Part shown: one piece after another, positions 8,081-17,510 of the stretch | Layout: the number at the start of each line of letters is the position of its first letter | Numbering within the stretch: position 1 is the first letter of the stretch | Origin: JACJWR01 sp963752505 | GTDB lineage: Bacteria > Actinomycetota > Actinomycetes > S36-B12 > UBA10799 | Direction: 5' to 3' | Length of the DNA stretch: 64,000 bases | Assembly (NCBI GenBank): GCA_963752505.1 | Contig: CAVVYM010000009.1 | Coordinates: forward strand, 186,001 to 250,000 | Notes under the pieces: model-generated | The model's database searches: none | Seen by the model: only the letters and a program-made list of their open reading frames with translations | What the model was told of the DNA's origin: nothing | Program-made: the position numbers and the translations under genes

Positions 8081-9037
8081 ATGACAGATCCCGTCCTGAG
8101 TTGCGCCAATCTCGTGCGACGTTTCGACGACCTGGTGGCCGTCGACGATGTCTCTTTCACCATCGCAGCGGGCGAGACGTACGGGCTCCTCGGGCCCAAC
8201 GGGGCGGGCAAGACCACCACGATCTCAATGATCGCCGGACTCCTCGAGGCCACATCGGGGTTCGTTTCGGTGCTCGGCGAACCGATCAGCCCGCGTGCGA
8301 CCGCAGCCAAGGGCGCATTGGGCTTGGTGCCTCAGGACATCGCGCTGTACCCGGAGCTTTCCGCACGGGAGAATCTGACCTTCTTCGCCAAACTTCAGGG
8401 CCTGCGGGGCACGGAACTTACCCAGCGCATCGATGAGGTGCTTGACGTTGTCGGCCTCACCGACCGCGCCGGCGACAAGATCGACACCTACTCCGGCGGA
8501 ATGAAGCGTCGGGCCAACATCGCTGCCGGCATGGTCCACCGACCCAGGCTGCTCATCCTTGACGAACCGACGGTTGGAGTGGATCCGCAGAGCCGCAACG
8601 CGATTCTCGAATCGGTGAACAATCTCAGCACGTCTGGCATGGCAGTGCTTTACACCACGCACTACATGGAAGAGGCCGAGCGACTGTGCGACCGGATCGG
8701 CATCATCGACAGTGGAAAGCTCATCGCCGAGGGCACACGTGATGAATTGCTTGCCCGGCTCGGCGACTCTACCTCCGTCACCTTTCGCGCTGACGGGCCC
8801 GTCGACGAGATGCACGCCTGGTGTGCAAGCCTGCGGGACCTACCCACCGTGAGCACCGTGCAACTGGAAGAGTACGGCGCCACTGTCACGTGCGGGCACG
8901 CCACCGAAGTGGTCGCCGGCGCATTCGCATCGGCGGAACGTCGCGGGGTGACAGTCGGCGGTGTCGAGGTGTTGGCGCCAGACCTCGAGGCAGTCTTCCT
9001 GGCCCTGACGGGCAAGGCGCTGCGGAACGACTCATGA
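8081..9037 (+). CDS. ABC-2 exporter ATP-binding protein
   Basis: 318 residues. Walker A GPNGAGKTTT, Q-loop VPQDIALYPELSARENL, signature YSGGMKRR, Walker B LLILDEPTVGVDP and switch His TTHYMEEA are all intact, followed by a C-terminal extension typical of DrrA/CcmA-like subunits. It powers export by the two following permeases; the cargo (drug, lipid or polysaccharide) is unknown. The start at 8081 is set by an AGGAGG immediately upstream; an in-frame ATG at 8069 lacks this. The stop overlaps the next start (ATGA). Confidence 0.93.
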   Translation: MTDPVLSCANLVRRFDDLVAVDDVSFTIAAGETYGLLGPNGAGKTTTISMIAGLLEATSGFVSVLGEPISPRATAAKGALGLVPQDIALYPELSARENLTFFAKLQGLRGTELTQRIDEVLDVVGLTDRAGDKIDTYSGGMKRRANIAAGMVHRPRLLILDEPTVGVDPQSRNAILESVNNLSTSGMAVLYTTHYMEEAERLCDRIGIIDSGKLIAEGTRDELLARLGDSTSVTFRADGPVDEMHAWCASLRDLPTVSTVQLEEYGATVTCGHATEVVAGAFASAERRGVTVGGVEVLAPDLEAVFLALTGKALRNDS

Positions 9038-10278
9038 GCGCGAGGTCGTCGGCCCCCGCCGAGCCAACGGAGTCCGTTGCACGCCACTCGCCGGCGCTGA
9101 TGTCACAGGCTCTGCTCATCGCCGGTCTCGACCTCCGACGGCGACTCAAGGATCGTTCGATCCTCCTGCAGGTGTTCCTCGCACCCATCCTGTTGGCACT
9201 CATTGTGGGTGCCGCCTTCTCGGGAAGCTCGGGCAACCTCGACGCCACCATCGTCATCGCCGACGCCGACCAGACCTCGGTGTCAGCCGCAATAGGGAGG
9301 GCCATAAGCGATTCATCAGACGGCGCCGGCGGACTGGAGTTCACCGTCACCGAGGTGACCGATGCGGCTGCCGCCGAGGACTTGGTCGCATCGGACCAAG
9401 CCGATGCAGCCGTGGTCATACCACCGGGGTACACAGCCGCGGTGGGTAGCGGCGAGTCCTCGGAGTTGATCGTGGTGGGCTCGGCCACGTCTCCCATCGT
9501 GACGGGCATCGCCCGCTCAATCGCTGAGGGCATCAACTCGCAACTACGTGCCCAGTACGTAGGCACCCGAACTGCGGCGCTGACCGCGGAGGCGAGCGCA
9601 CTACCGTTGGACCCGGGCCAGTTGGCCGAAGCGCTCGATGCCCCCGAGATCATCACTGTCGCCGACTCACGGGTCACGAACACCTTCAATATCATGTCGT
9701 TCTTCGCCCCTGGAATGGCGATGATTTTCTTGTTCTTCGTCATGGGCACCACTGCCCGGTCGGTGCTCACCGAACGCCGCGAAGGCACTCTTGCTCGCGT
9801 GTTGGCCAGTCCCACCTCAGCTACCGGCGTCGTGCTTGGCAAATCGATCGCCGTGTTCGTCCTCGGCCTTCTGTCCATGCTCACGGTATACGCGGTGACC
9901 ACCGTCGCCTTCGGAGTCGATTGGGGCGATCCGTTGGGTGTGCTCTTGGTCATCCTCGCTGTGGTGGTGGCCATCACCGGGTTATCCCTCATCGTTACCG
10001 GCCTCGCCCGCAATGAGGAGCAGGCCCAATCGCTGACGATCATCGGGACGCTGTTGCTGGCAGTCCTGGGGGGCACCTTCATCTATTCGGCCAGCGGTGC
10101 ACTCGCCGATGCGCGAGCTTTCACGCCCAACGGGCAAGCCCTGATGGCCTTCATCGACTTGTCGGCGGGTCAAGCCGGTTGGCTCGACGTGCTCCCACGA
10201 GTCGGCATCATCCTGGTCATCGGTTTGGTGAGCGGGGCGATCGGGCTGGTGTCCATCAGGCGGGGTCTGCAGCCATGA
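9034..10278 (+). CDS. ABC-2 type permease (first subunit)
   Basis: 414 residues: one N-terminal membrane helix (about 40-60), a large extracytoplasmic domain (about 65-230) and five C-terminal helices, the layout of ABC-2 permeases of the YhgE/NatB type. The FFAPGMAMIFLFFVMGTTARSVL region and the ERREGTLARVLASP coupling segment are typical. The ATG overlaps the ATPase stop (ATGA) and its own stop overlaps the next start, indicating translational coupling of all three genes. Confidence 0.88.
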   Translation: MSARSSAPAEPTESVARHSPALMSQALLIAGLDLRRRLKDRSILLQVFLAPILLALIVGAAFSGSSGNLDATIVIADADQTSVSAAIGRAISDSSDGAGGLEFTVTEVTDAAAAEDLVASDQADAAVVIPPGYTAAVGSGESSELIVVGSATSPIVTGIARSIAEGINSQLRAQYVGTRTAALTAEASALPLDPGQLAEALDAPEIITVADSRVTNTFNIMSFFAPGMAMIFLFFVMGTTARSVLTERREGTLARVLASPTSATGVVLGKSIAVFVLGLLSMLTVYAVTTVAFGVDWGDPLGVLLVILAVVVAITGLSLIVTGLARNEEQAQSLTIIGTLLLAVLGGTFIYSASGALADARAFTPNGQALMAFIDLSAGQAGWLDVLPRVGIILVIGLVSGAIGLVSIRRGLQP

Positions 10279-11453
10279 GTTCGGTGTGGACCATCGGCTG
10301 GTTCGAAATCAAGCGCTACCTCGGCGACAAAGTCGCCCTCTTCACCACCGTGGTCATGCCGGTGCTACTCGTGGTGTTGATCGGCCTGAGTTTCGGCAAC
10401 TCCCCCGATCGCTTCTCGGTAGGTGTGATTGACGCGGACAAAGGGCCCGCGGCATCCGAATTCACAGATCAACTCGCCGCCGGGAACTTCGATGTCTATC
10501 AGTACGAATCAACCTCCGACATGGAGCGGGATATCCGACTCGGCTTCATCACCGCCGGATTGACGGTGCCGGAGGGCTTCTCCGAGGCCGTCGATTCGTT
10601 GGACGGCCGCGCGGTCGTCACAATGTCGATCGATCAGACGTCCACCAACGGTGGCGCCATCGCCACCGCCATCAACGCGGAAGCCTCGCAGTTCGCTGAA
10701 CAACGCACGGCGATACGAGTCGCCACTGCGGCACTGGACACGTCGGATCCGGCGGTCGCTGGCACCGCCGCGTCGGTGGCCGAGAAGGTCATTGCTGACG
10801 CGCCACGGCCCACAACGGACGAACGGGTGCTCGGGTCTGTGTCGGAAAGCGAGCAGAACGGTTTCGCCACCGCCGTGCCAACACAACTCACGCTCTTCGT
10901 GTTCCTCAACGGCCTGCTTGCGGGTATGACGCTGGTGGAGTCGAGACGTCTGGGGGTCTCACGCCGGATGATGTCCACCCCAACCGGGGTTGGGCCTCAC
11001 ATTCTCGGCATTGGGCTGGGTCGCTGGGTGCTCGGCGGCATTCAGGCGGCACTGCTGCTCGCCATCGGAGCATTGATCTTTCGGGTGGACTTCGGAAACT
11101 GGGGCGCGGTCCTGGCACTGTGCGTTGTGTGGACGGCGCTAGCGGCGGCCGTTGGCATGCTGATCGGATCCCTCGCACGCACCGCCGATCAGGTAGTTGC
11201 GATTTCGGTGCCCTTGGGAATCGGATTCGGCATGCTCGGCGGCTCGATGTGGCCACTCGCGGTGGTACCCCCCTTCATGCGCACGCTGGCCCACATCACC
11301 CCGCACGCGTGGGCGAACGATGCCTGGCTTGCGATCATCGACAACCGCGTCGGGGTTCCTGGAATAGCCCTCGAGCTGGGAGTACTCAGCGCAATCACCG
11401 TGGCAGTGGCGACGCTGGCCGTGTACCTTCTGCGCACAAACCTGTCGCGATGA
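10275..11453 (+). CDS. ABC-2 type permease (second subunit)
   Basis: 392 residues with the same layout as the upstream permease: a first helix at about 22-40, an extracytoplasmic domain to about 205, then five or six helices. The coupling segment ESRRLGVSRRMMSTP corresponds to ERREGTLARVLASP of its partner, so the two subunits form a heteromeric channel with the ATPase at 8081. The ATG overlaps the preceding stop (ATGA). After its stop there are 223 bp without a convincing gene before the deacetylase; that stretch holds a possible TTGACG-17-TACGAC promoter (11513 onward), not otherwise supported. Confidence 0.86.
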   Translation: MSSVWTIGWFEIKRYLGDKVALFTTVVMPVLLVVLIGLSFGNSPDRFSVGVIDADKGPAASEFTDQLAAGNFDVYQYESTSDMERDIRLGFITAGLTVPEGFSEAVDSLDGRAVVTMSIDQTSTNGGAIATAINAEASQFAEQRTAIRVATAALDTSDPAVAGTAASVAEKVIADAPRPTTDERVLGSVSESEQNGFATAVPTQLTLFVFLNGLLAGMTLVESRRLGVSRRMMSTPTGVGPHILGIGLGRWVLGGIQAALLLAIGALIFRVDFGNWGAVLALCVVWTALAAAVGMLIGSLARTADQVVAISVPLGIGFGMLGGSMWPLAVVPPFMRTLAHITPHAWANDAWLAIIDNRVGVPGIALELGVLSAITVAVATLAVYLLRTNLSR

Positions 11454-11676
11454 GTGCGCCACTCAGTGAGCACATCTGTGGCCAATCCCCCGAGCGGGTA
11501 GGTTCGTTTCCTTGACGGTGTCTGCCACACGATCTACGACGACGTGCAGTGGTCGTACGACGGTCTATACGAATGGGTGGAAGGTGCGCAACCGTAGGTG
11601 AGGGGTGTGACCGGCCCCACTCCCCCGGCGTGGCGATTCAAACTACCGAATCCGATGTGCGATTCTCTTCGCGATC

Positions 11677-12627
11677 ATGTCTTCCCCGACGCCAGGCGAA
11701 TCCGCACCGAGTGAGCGCGCGCCGTCCAAGTCTCGCCGTCGACTCGCGTTTCCGCTGGCCACGGCTGCCGCCTTCCTGCTGGCTCCGTTGCCGATTGCTG
11801 CCGGTGTGGCGGTCGGCAGTGCCGACAACCGGAACTCCCCTTCGACAGTCGAGCCCGCTGCACTGGATCTCTCCGGCGGCGAGTCGCTGGCCACTCTCGT
11901 TGAACCCCCTGCGGATGACACGCTGGCACCGCAAGTCCCGACAGCTCCGGCACCCGTCGCACCACGGGTCATTGAGCGCAGCGAGACCGGTCGACCCGAG
12001 GTTGCCATCACGTTGGATGCCGACCTCTCCGAGTGGACACGGGACAAGGTGTACCAGGGCACTCTCCCGCCACAGGTGAATTGGGAGGTCCTTGACTACC
12101 TTGAGCAGACCGGCGTCAAATCGACGGTGTTTGTGACTGGCCTCTGGGCCCAGGAGTACCCCGAGGCGATGACGCGGATGGCCGCCAACCCAATCTACGA
12201 GTTGGCGAATCACTCGTGGAATCACGACGCCTGGACATCCGACTGCTATGGCCTTCCGGTGATGGCGGGCGATCCGGTGGCCTCAGTCGCCGACACCTCG
12301 GCGGTCATCGCCGCCTACACGGGCAGGTGGCCAGAGTTCTTCCGCTTCCCCGGACTATGCCACGACGAGTCAGACGTCGCAGTCGTCGCTTCACAGGGAG
12401 CCGCGACGGTCGACTACGACCTCGACGGGTCGGACGCATTCGCAGACAACCCGCAACGCGTGGCCGCCGTCTTGGCCGAACAGGCACATGCCGGCTCCAT
12501 CGTGCTGCTGCATCTCAACGGCGTGCCGAACGCGCCCTACACGGCACACATCCTCGAGTCCCTCGTGCCCGCGCTGGAGGCCAAGGGCCTTGCCCCGGTG
12601 ACCATGAGCGAACTAATGGCAGAATAG
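11677..12627 (+). CDS. Secreted polysaccharide deacetylase (NodB-like)
   Basis: 316 residues. A basic N-terminus and one hydrophobic helix (about 24-45) act as signal anchor or signal peptide, then a Pro/Ala-rich linker, then the NodB domain. Motif 1 reads ITLDADL (usual TFDDG, so a variant), motif 2 NHSWNH supplies the metal-binding His pair, motif 3 is FFRFPG, and the final motif is LLHLNG. The expected reaction is hydrolysis of N- or O-acetyl groups on cell-wall or surface glycan. The altered motif 1 keeps the Asp residues, so activity is plausible. ATG at 11677 is the only sensible start. Confidence 0.82.
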   Translation: MSSPTPGESAPSERAPSKSRRRLAFPLATAAAFLLAPLPIAAGVAVGSADNRNSPSTVEPAALDLSGGESLATLVEPPADDTLAPQVPTAPAPVAPRVIERSETGRPEVAITLDADLSEWTRDKVYQGTLPPQVNWEVLDYLEQTGVKSTVFVTGLWAQEYPEAMTRMAANPIYELANHSWNHDAWTSDCYGLPVMAGDPVASVADTSAVIAAYTGRWPEFFRFPGLCHDESDVAVVASQGAATVDYDLDGSDAFADNPQRVAAVLAEQAHAGSIVLLHLNGVPNAPYTAHILESLVPALEAKGLAPVTMSELMAE

Positions 12628-12679
12628 GGTCGGCGCAACGCGCCCAGGCTTGTCGGGTTCAGGTGGGAAAGGCATCGTC

Positions 12680-13612
12680 ATGTCCTTGATGTCGCCGCAT
12701 TATCGGAGTGTTCGACTTCACGATCGCGACGTGGCCTACGAAGTGCGCGGCGACCCGACCGACGGCACACCGTTCCTGCTGGTCCACGGCATCGGATCGA
12801 CGGCGGATTCGTGGGCACCAGTAGTCGACATCCTTGCCTCACACGGCTTCAGCAGCATCGCAGTCGACCTACCAGGGCACGGCCGGTCCTCCAAAGAGAG
12901 CGGCGACTACAGCCTTGGATCCCTGGCGAGCACCCTGCGAGACCTGCTCGCGTATCTGGACGTGGACCGCTGCATCCTGGTGGGCCACTCCCTCGGCGGC
13001 GGCATCGCGCTGCAGTTCTCCTACCAGTACCCCGAGCGACTCGCGGCCCTGGCGCTGGTGTCGTCCGGAGGTCTGGGCCAAGAGACGTCGTCGGTGTTGC
13101 GCTGGACGGCCATGCCGGGCTCCGGTCTGGTGATGGCAACGGCGTTCAACCCCCTCACGATCGCCGTTCTGTCAGCGCTCGGGAAGGCATTCTCGGTCTT
13201 GGGTCGGCGAATACCTGCGGCGTTCGCACCCAGCACCATCGCGCGACTGCGGGAAATCGCCGATCCTGAACACCGCAATGCGTTCCTGTCGATCCTGCGT
13301 GCGGTCGTCGACCAATCAGGCCAGAAGGTCTCGGCCATTGCTCGCCTACCGCTGCTGTGGAACACCCCCACGCTCATCGTCTGGGGCGAACACGATCACA
13401 TCCTTCCGGTCACGCACGGCATGCGTGCCCACGCCCTTCTGCCGCAGAGCACATTCGTGGTGTTCAGCGGCGCCGGGCACGAGCCGCACGTCGACGACCC
13501 GGTTGAGATGGCGGACCTCCTCATGGGCCTAGCTTCGCAACCGCAGTCGTCGCCGACAGGTCTGCCTGCGGTGCGGTCAGACGCGGCCCGCAGCCTGCCG
13601 ATAGCGCCCTAA
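12680..13612 (+). CDS. Alpha/beta-fold hydrolase
   Basis: 310 residues. HGIGSTADSW forms the oxyanion region, VGHSLGGG the nucleophile elbow, WGEHDHILP the likely acid turn and GAGHEPHVDDP the catalytic His. The cap domain lies at about 140-215. The substrate cannot be predicted; such enzymes include esterases, haloperoxidase-like and lipid hydrolases. An open frame continues upstream to a TTG at 12650, but the ATG at 12680 with GGAAAGG upstream is preferred. The last 36 bp overlap the 3' end of the convergent GGDEF-EAL gene. Confidence 0.85.
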   Translation: MSLMSPHYRSVRLHDRDVAYEVRGDPTDGTPFLLVHGIGSTADSWAPVVDILASHGFSSIAVDLPGHGRSSKESGDYSLGSLASTLRDLLAYLDVDRCILVGHSLGGGIALQFSYQYPERLAALALVSSGGLGQETSSVLRWTAMPGSGLVMATAFNPLTIAVLSALGKAFSVLGRRIPAAFAPSTIARLREIADPEHRNAFLSILRAVVDQSGQKVSAIARLPLLWNTPTLIVWGEHDHILPVTHGMRAHALLPQSTFVVFSGAGHEPHVDDPVEMADLLMGLASQPQSSPTGLPAVRSDAARSLPIAP

Positions 13613-16585
13613 CCACGTTTCGGCATCGACGGAGTTCATGGGGCGCGCGATCAAGTAGCCCTGCACCACAGTGGCGCCCAGGTCTGTCAGGCGCCGCACC
13701 TGCTCAGCTGTTTCGACACCCTCGGCCGTAACGACGAATCCAACGGCTTCCGCAAGCTGAATCACCGCAGAGACCAATTCCGTCTTCACACCGCCGGTGT
13801 CGTCCACCACCAGTTCGCGGGCCAACTTCACGCCCGTGACCGGCAGCCGCTCGAGGGACGAAAGGTTGGACCAACCGGTCCCGAAGTCGTCGATCCAGAT
13901 GGGCACGCCCTCGCTCCGGAGGTAGCTCAACGTACGTTCCGCATCCTTCGGCACGAGTGTTCGCTCACTGACCTCCACGATCACCGCATCGGTCGGCAGC
14001 CCCGCCGATCGGATGGCGGCAGTCAGCCACGGCACGAAATCCTTATCGGTCAGCGCGCCAGCATGTATGTTGATCGCCAGTCGAATCGGGCCGTCGGCCG
14101 TGCGCCACCGGCGCAATTCGGCCAGTGCGGGCGGAAGCGAGTCGCGCAGCATGCGGGTCAGTTCCCCGAGCGACTCAGCGATCGGGATGAAGGCGTCAGG
14201 TCTCTGCAGGTCTTGCCCGCGATCCCAGCGCATCAGCGCCTCCATCGCGACGACTTCTTGGGTGGCGACGTTGACGATCGGTTGGTAATCGAAGCGGAAC
14301 GCACCGTCGCGTGCCGCCGCTGTCACGGCGTTTGCCTGATGCAGTTTCCTCGCCGCAATGTCCATCAACTCAGGGCGAAACGATGCCACTTGGCGCTTCC
14401 CTTTGGCACGGGCGTCGTAGAGGGCCAAGTCGGCGGCCTGCAACACCGACTCACCGTCGCTTTCATCACGATCCGTAGCGGTGGCAACTCCCGCGGAGGC
14501 GCGAACGGAGATCTCGACGTCATCCACAACAAGCGGTTCGGCAAGTACGTCATTGACCAACTCATCTGCCACGGCCATGGCGCTTTCCACAGTGCTGTTC
14601 GGGAGCAGCACTGCAAACTCGTCGCCGCCGAGCCGGGCGACAACTCCACGGTCGGCAACGGCCGACGAGAACCGGATGGCCAACCCGTTCAACAACGCGT
14701 CGCCCAGGCGATGACCCAATGAGTCGTTGACTACTTTGAAGTCATCAATGTCCAGGTAGACGACCGAGAACGGCGGCCCTCCTCGGCGCCAACGACCGGC
14801 GAACTCTGACAGCATGCTTTCCAGATGGGCGCGATTCGGCAGTCCCGTGAGGACGTCGTAATGCGCGCGGTACTCGAGTTCACTCGTCAGCTGAAGCCGA
14901 TCTGTCACATCGTGCAGCGAAACCGACACCTCGCCGGTGGCCGAGCGCACCACTGTGATCTCCACCTGGGCCGCAGTTCCACCCAACTGAGCAGTCACCC
15001 GTCGCCTGCCGGGGGCCGGTGAGGTGACCAGCGCAAGCACCTCGTCAGGCTTCTCGAACAGAGCCGTCAGGGGGCGATCGATCCAATGGTCCGGCGGGTG
15101 TCCAGTGAGTTGGGCCACCGCACCCATCGCCAGCTTCACCCGCTGCTCGCCGTCGACCAGGACCACCATGTCCTGTGCCCCCGCGAGCATGGCCGACATG
15201 CGGGCTGCCTCCGCGGATTTCTCCCGTTCGTCGCGCAGGCGCAGCCTGGCGCGGGCTTGCGCGGCCGTTTCCACCAACGCCTGCGCACCGGCCCAGTCGA
15301 GGGGATCGAGGAGCAACGTCGTGAGCAATTCCAGTCGGAGTTCGACGCCACCGACTGCGACTCCATAGCGGTAGTAGGTCAGCGCATCGTCGTCACTGGG
15401 CGCTGGTGCTTCGTCGAGCGTCACCATGCCGGTCTCGGATTCGTGATCCTGCTCCGACTCTTGCAGCCAGCGCCACGTCACCCGGTCGCCTGGCAGGAGT
15501 TGTCCGGTGGCGCGCGTCAATTCGTTGTCGATGGCTCCGTCGTTCGCCGCGTCGAACATGGCGGCGGTGGCCGTGCGAAGTGCGGATTCGCGTTCCACCA
15601 GCTGCCGATACGCCGTTACCAACGTCAGGCTGCGCACGGCGAGCAGGGCCACGAGAACAGCGACCAGGGCCATGAGCAGGACTTCGACAGGCCCCGGTTC
15701 GGCCGTCAAGTAGTACGCGACCGTACCCACCACGGCAAACACCAGGATCACCAGCAGCACGGCGCGGGTCAGCGACAGGCGCCCCTCGTGCGGCGTCTTC
15801 GACGGCGCATTGAGCGTCGTCGGATCAAGGGCGGCGGCGCTGGTGATCGCGATGACAGCGATGTTCGCGGCCGTGTAGATGCCATTGCGAATCCCGACCT
15901 GCGTACCGGTGATGAGCCCGGAAGTGCTGATGATGTCGTTCAGCGCGAATATCGAGACCCCCAACAGGCCGAGCCGCAATCCGCGGTTCACCCCTTTCGC
16001 GGTGGTCAGGCCCAGCCGGACAGCCAACGCGACTAGGCCTGAGTTGACCGACAGGTAGAACATCTGGATGCCCATGGCCAACCAACTGGCGCCCTGCTCG
16101 GCTAGCGGTGCCAGCACGAGCTCCGCACCGAGGGTCCAAACCGCCAGAAAGGAAATCCAGGCATCCACCGACCACAGCGGTTCCGGACGTCGGTGGACTT
16201 TGCGCACCATGATGACGAATGCCAGCAGCGCAGTGCCGTACGCCACCGCGTAGACCGCATCCGCGAGTCCCGCGCTAGCAAGATCACCAGAGCGCACACC
16301 GCCCTGGGTGTACTGCCTCACCAGCAGACCCACGACGTGGAGCATGAGGACGACGAAAATGATGGTCCATGCCCCGCGGGCCCACAGCGGTCGCCGTGCG
16401 ACGGCCCACCCCAAACCCGCGAGCAGTGGCAGCACAACTGCCGAGTAGATCAGCGTCCCGACATCACTCGGGACGCTCTCGCGCACCAGCAGCAGGGCTC
16501 CTACGGCCGCGCTCGCTCCCCAGATGAGCATGGCGACGGAGGCCACCCCGCGGGGCGGCAGTTGCCGTTGACCACGCCCTGCCAC
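13577..16585 (-). CDS. Membrane-bound dual GGDEF-EAL cyclic-di-GMP enzyme
   Basis: 1002 residues. About ten hydrophobic helices fill residues 15-330, then a linker, a PAS-like region (about 460-570), a GGDEF domain with an intact GGDEF motif near residue 650, and an EAL domain with EALMRW near 780 and IDDFGTGW near 898. In the EAL domain the expected NIHA, EVSE, VKLARE, AEGVE and QGYLIARPM elements are present, so both synthesis and hydrolysis of c-di-GMP are possible. No RxxD inhibitory site precedes GGDEF. The GTG start is 6 nt after TAGTCT, which includes the stop codon of the upstream SGNH gene. The last 36 bp overlap the convergent hydrolase. Confidence 0.93.
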   Translation of the reverse strand: MAGRGQRQLPPRGVASVAMLIWGASAAVGALLLVRESVPSDVGTLIYSAVVLPLLAGLGWAVARRPLWARGAWTIIFVVLMLHVVGLLVRQYTQGGVRSGDLASAGLADAVYAVAYGTALLAFVIMVRKVHRRPEPLWSVDAWISFLAVWTLGAELVLAPLAEQGASWLAMGIQMFYLSVNSGLVALAVRLGLTTAKGVNRGLRLGLLGVSIFALNDIISTSGLITGTQVGIRNGIYTAANIAVIAITSAAALDPTTLNAPSKTPHEGRLSLTRAVLLVILVFAVVGTVAYYLTAEPGPVEVLLMALVAVLVALLAVRSLTLVTAYRQLVERESALRTATAAMFDAANDGAIDNELTRATGQLLPGDRVTWRWLQESEQDHESETGMVTLDEAPAPSDDDALTYYRYGVAVGGVELRLELLTTLLLDPLDWAGAQALVETAAQARARLRLRDEREKSAEAARMSAMLAGAQDMVVLVDGEQRVKLAMGAVAQLTGHPPDHWIDRPLTALFEKPDEVLALVTSPAPGRRRVTAQLGGTAAQVEITVVRSATGEVSVSLHDVTDRLQLTSELEYRAHYDVLTGLPNRAHLESMLSEFAGRWRRGGPPFSVVYLDIDDFKVVNDSLGHRLGDALLNGLAIRFSSAVADRGVVARLGGDEFAVLLPNSTVESAMAVADELVNDVLAEPLVVDDVEISVRASAGVATATDRDESDGESVLQAADLALYDARAKGKRQVASFRPELMDIAARKLHQANAVTAAARDGAFRFDYQPIVNVATQEVVAMEALMRWDRGQDLQRPDAFIPIAESLGELTRMLRDSLPPALAELRRWRTADGPIRLAINIHAGALTDKDFVPWLTAAIRSAGLPTDAVIVEVSERTLVPKDAERTLSYLRSEGVPIWIDDFGTGWSNLSSLERLPVTGVKLARELVVDDTGGVKTELVSAVIQLAEAVGFVVTAEGVETAEQVRRLTDLGATVVQGYLIARPMNSVDAETWLGRYRQAAGRV

Positions 16586-16591
16586 GCCATA

Positions 16592-16597
16592 AGACTA
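16592..16597 (-). promoter_or_regulatory. -10 element of the GGDEF-EAL gene
   Basis: The minus strand reads TAGTCT, 6 nt before the GTG at 16585, fitting a leaderless start. The TAG of this hexamer is also the stop codon of the upstream SGNH gene, so an internal promoter may uncouple the enzyme from the rest of the cluster. Confidence 0.45.
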
Positions 16598-17464
16598 GGG
16601 CCTGCCGACCGGACTATCGGGCTCAGTACAACTGTCGACCCACCAGGGGATTCCGGCGGAGACCGTGGCGAGGCTCGGCAGTTTGGGATCGAGCCCTTCG
16701 CCGCTGCGCTGCTGGCGTACCCGGCGGGCGATCCACGGACCGAAATGCCGTCGTAACCACTCGATGTCGTCCTTGCGGCGCTTCACCCAGGGCGACTTCT
16801 CCGCCGGAGGCAGAGGCGCGCGCCAGGATCCATCGCCGATGCCGACGGCCTCAGCGACACCGCTGGCAACGCGGCTGTGACCGAGCGGAGACAGGTGCAG
16901 TCGATCCGCTGACCACAACCTGGCATCGTCGAAGAGTCGCTCGCCCCAGAAATCTGCGACAACGCAATCGTAGTCCAGCGCTATCCGTCGGGTCTGGGTG
17001 TTCATCGCACGGATGCGATCCGAGAGGCGACCCACGACGGACGAACGTCGACCCGGATCTCCGAAGCAGAAGAGCAACACCTCTGCCCCGGATTCGCGCA
17101 GGGTCCGCACCGCTTGTTCCTCGGCATCGACCACATGATCGAGGTCGAAGACCGGGCGCATCGCATCGTTGACGCCGGCGGCGTAGGAGACGAGTGAGGG
17201 CTGGAGTTCGACCGCCACGGGCACCTGCTCGGCAAGCACCTCCGCCGCGCGTTTGCCTCGAATTGCGAGATTGGCATATCGGAACTGCCCAACATCGCCG
17301 CGCCGAGCCAGCTGCATCGCAAGCCGGTCCGCCCAACCCACATACGTGTCGTTGAGGCCCTTGTCATCCATCCCCTCGGTGAACGAATCTCCAAGCGCAA
17401 CGAACGATGTGGGTGTTCGGATGGGTCGGCGTCGAATTCGGCCGTCTGTCACGTCATCTGCCAC
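16595..17464 (-). CDS. SGNH/GDSL-family hydrolase
   Basis: 289 residues. Block I VALGDSFTEG carries the nucleophile Ser, block II is NLAIRGK, block III AAGVNDAM supplies the Asn, and block V ADRLHLSPLGH supplies the Asp-x-x-His dyad. No signal peptide is seen, so it probably acts in the cytoplasm on an ester or acyl group. The GTG at 17464 has a perfect GGAGG at 6-nt spacing. It is 46 bp downstream of the VWA gene and 9 bp upstream of the GGDEF-EAL gene, all in one direction. The C-terminal 80 residues beyond the fold are basic and Trp-rich. Confidence 0.87.
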   Translation of the reverse strand: MADDVTDGRIRRRPIRTPTSFVALGDSFTEGMDDKGLNDTYVGWADRLAMQLARRGDVGQFRYANLAIRGKRAAEVLAEQVPVAVELQPSLVSYAAGVNDAMRPVFDLDHVVDAEEQAVRTLRESGAEVLLFCFGDPGRRSSVVGRLSDRIRAMNTQTRRIALDYDCVVADFWGERLFDDARLWSADRLHLSPLGHSRVASGVAEAVGIGDGSWRAPLPPAEKSPWVKRRKDDIEWLRRHFGPWIARRVRQQRSGEGLDPKLPSLATVSAGIPWWVDSCTEPDSPVGRP

Positions 17465-17510
17465 GATGCACCTCCGTTCAACATCGGAAGGTACCGCAGC
17501 GTCGGTGGTG

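Noticed and set aside
8886..10082. 398-codon minus-strand ORF over the first ABC permease
   Set aside because: It lies opposite a coupled ABC permease, is rich in Arg/Ser/Ala, has no recognisable domain, and is a high-GC shadow.
11454..11676. Short ORF or promoter before the deacetylase gene
   Set aside because: A 30-codon frame with Tyr/Trp-rich sequence and a TTGACG-17-TACGAC match exist, but the ORF has no start codon and the promoter match alone is too weak.
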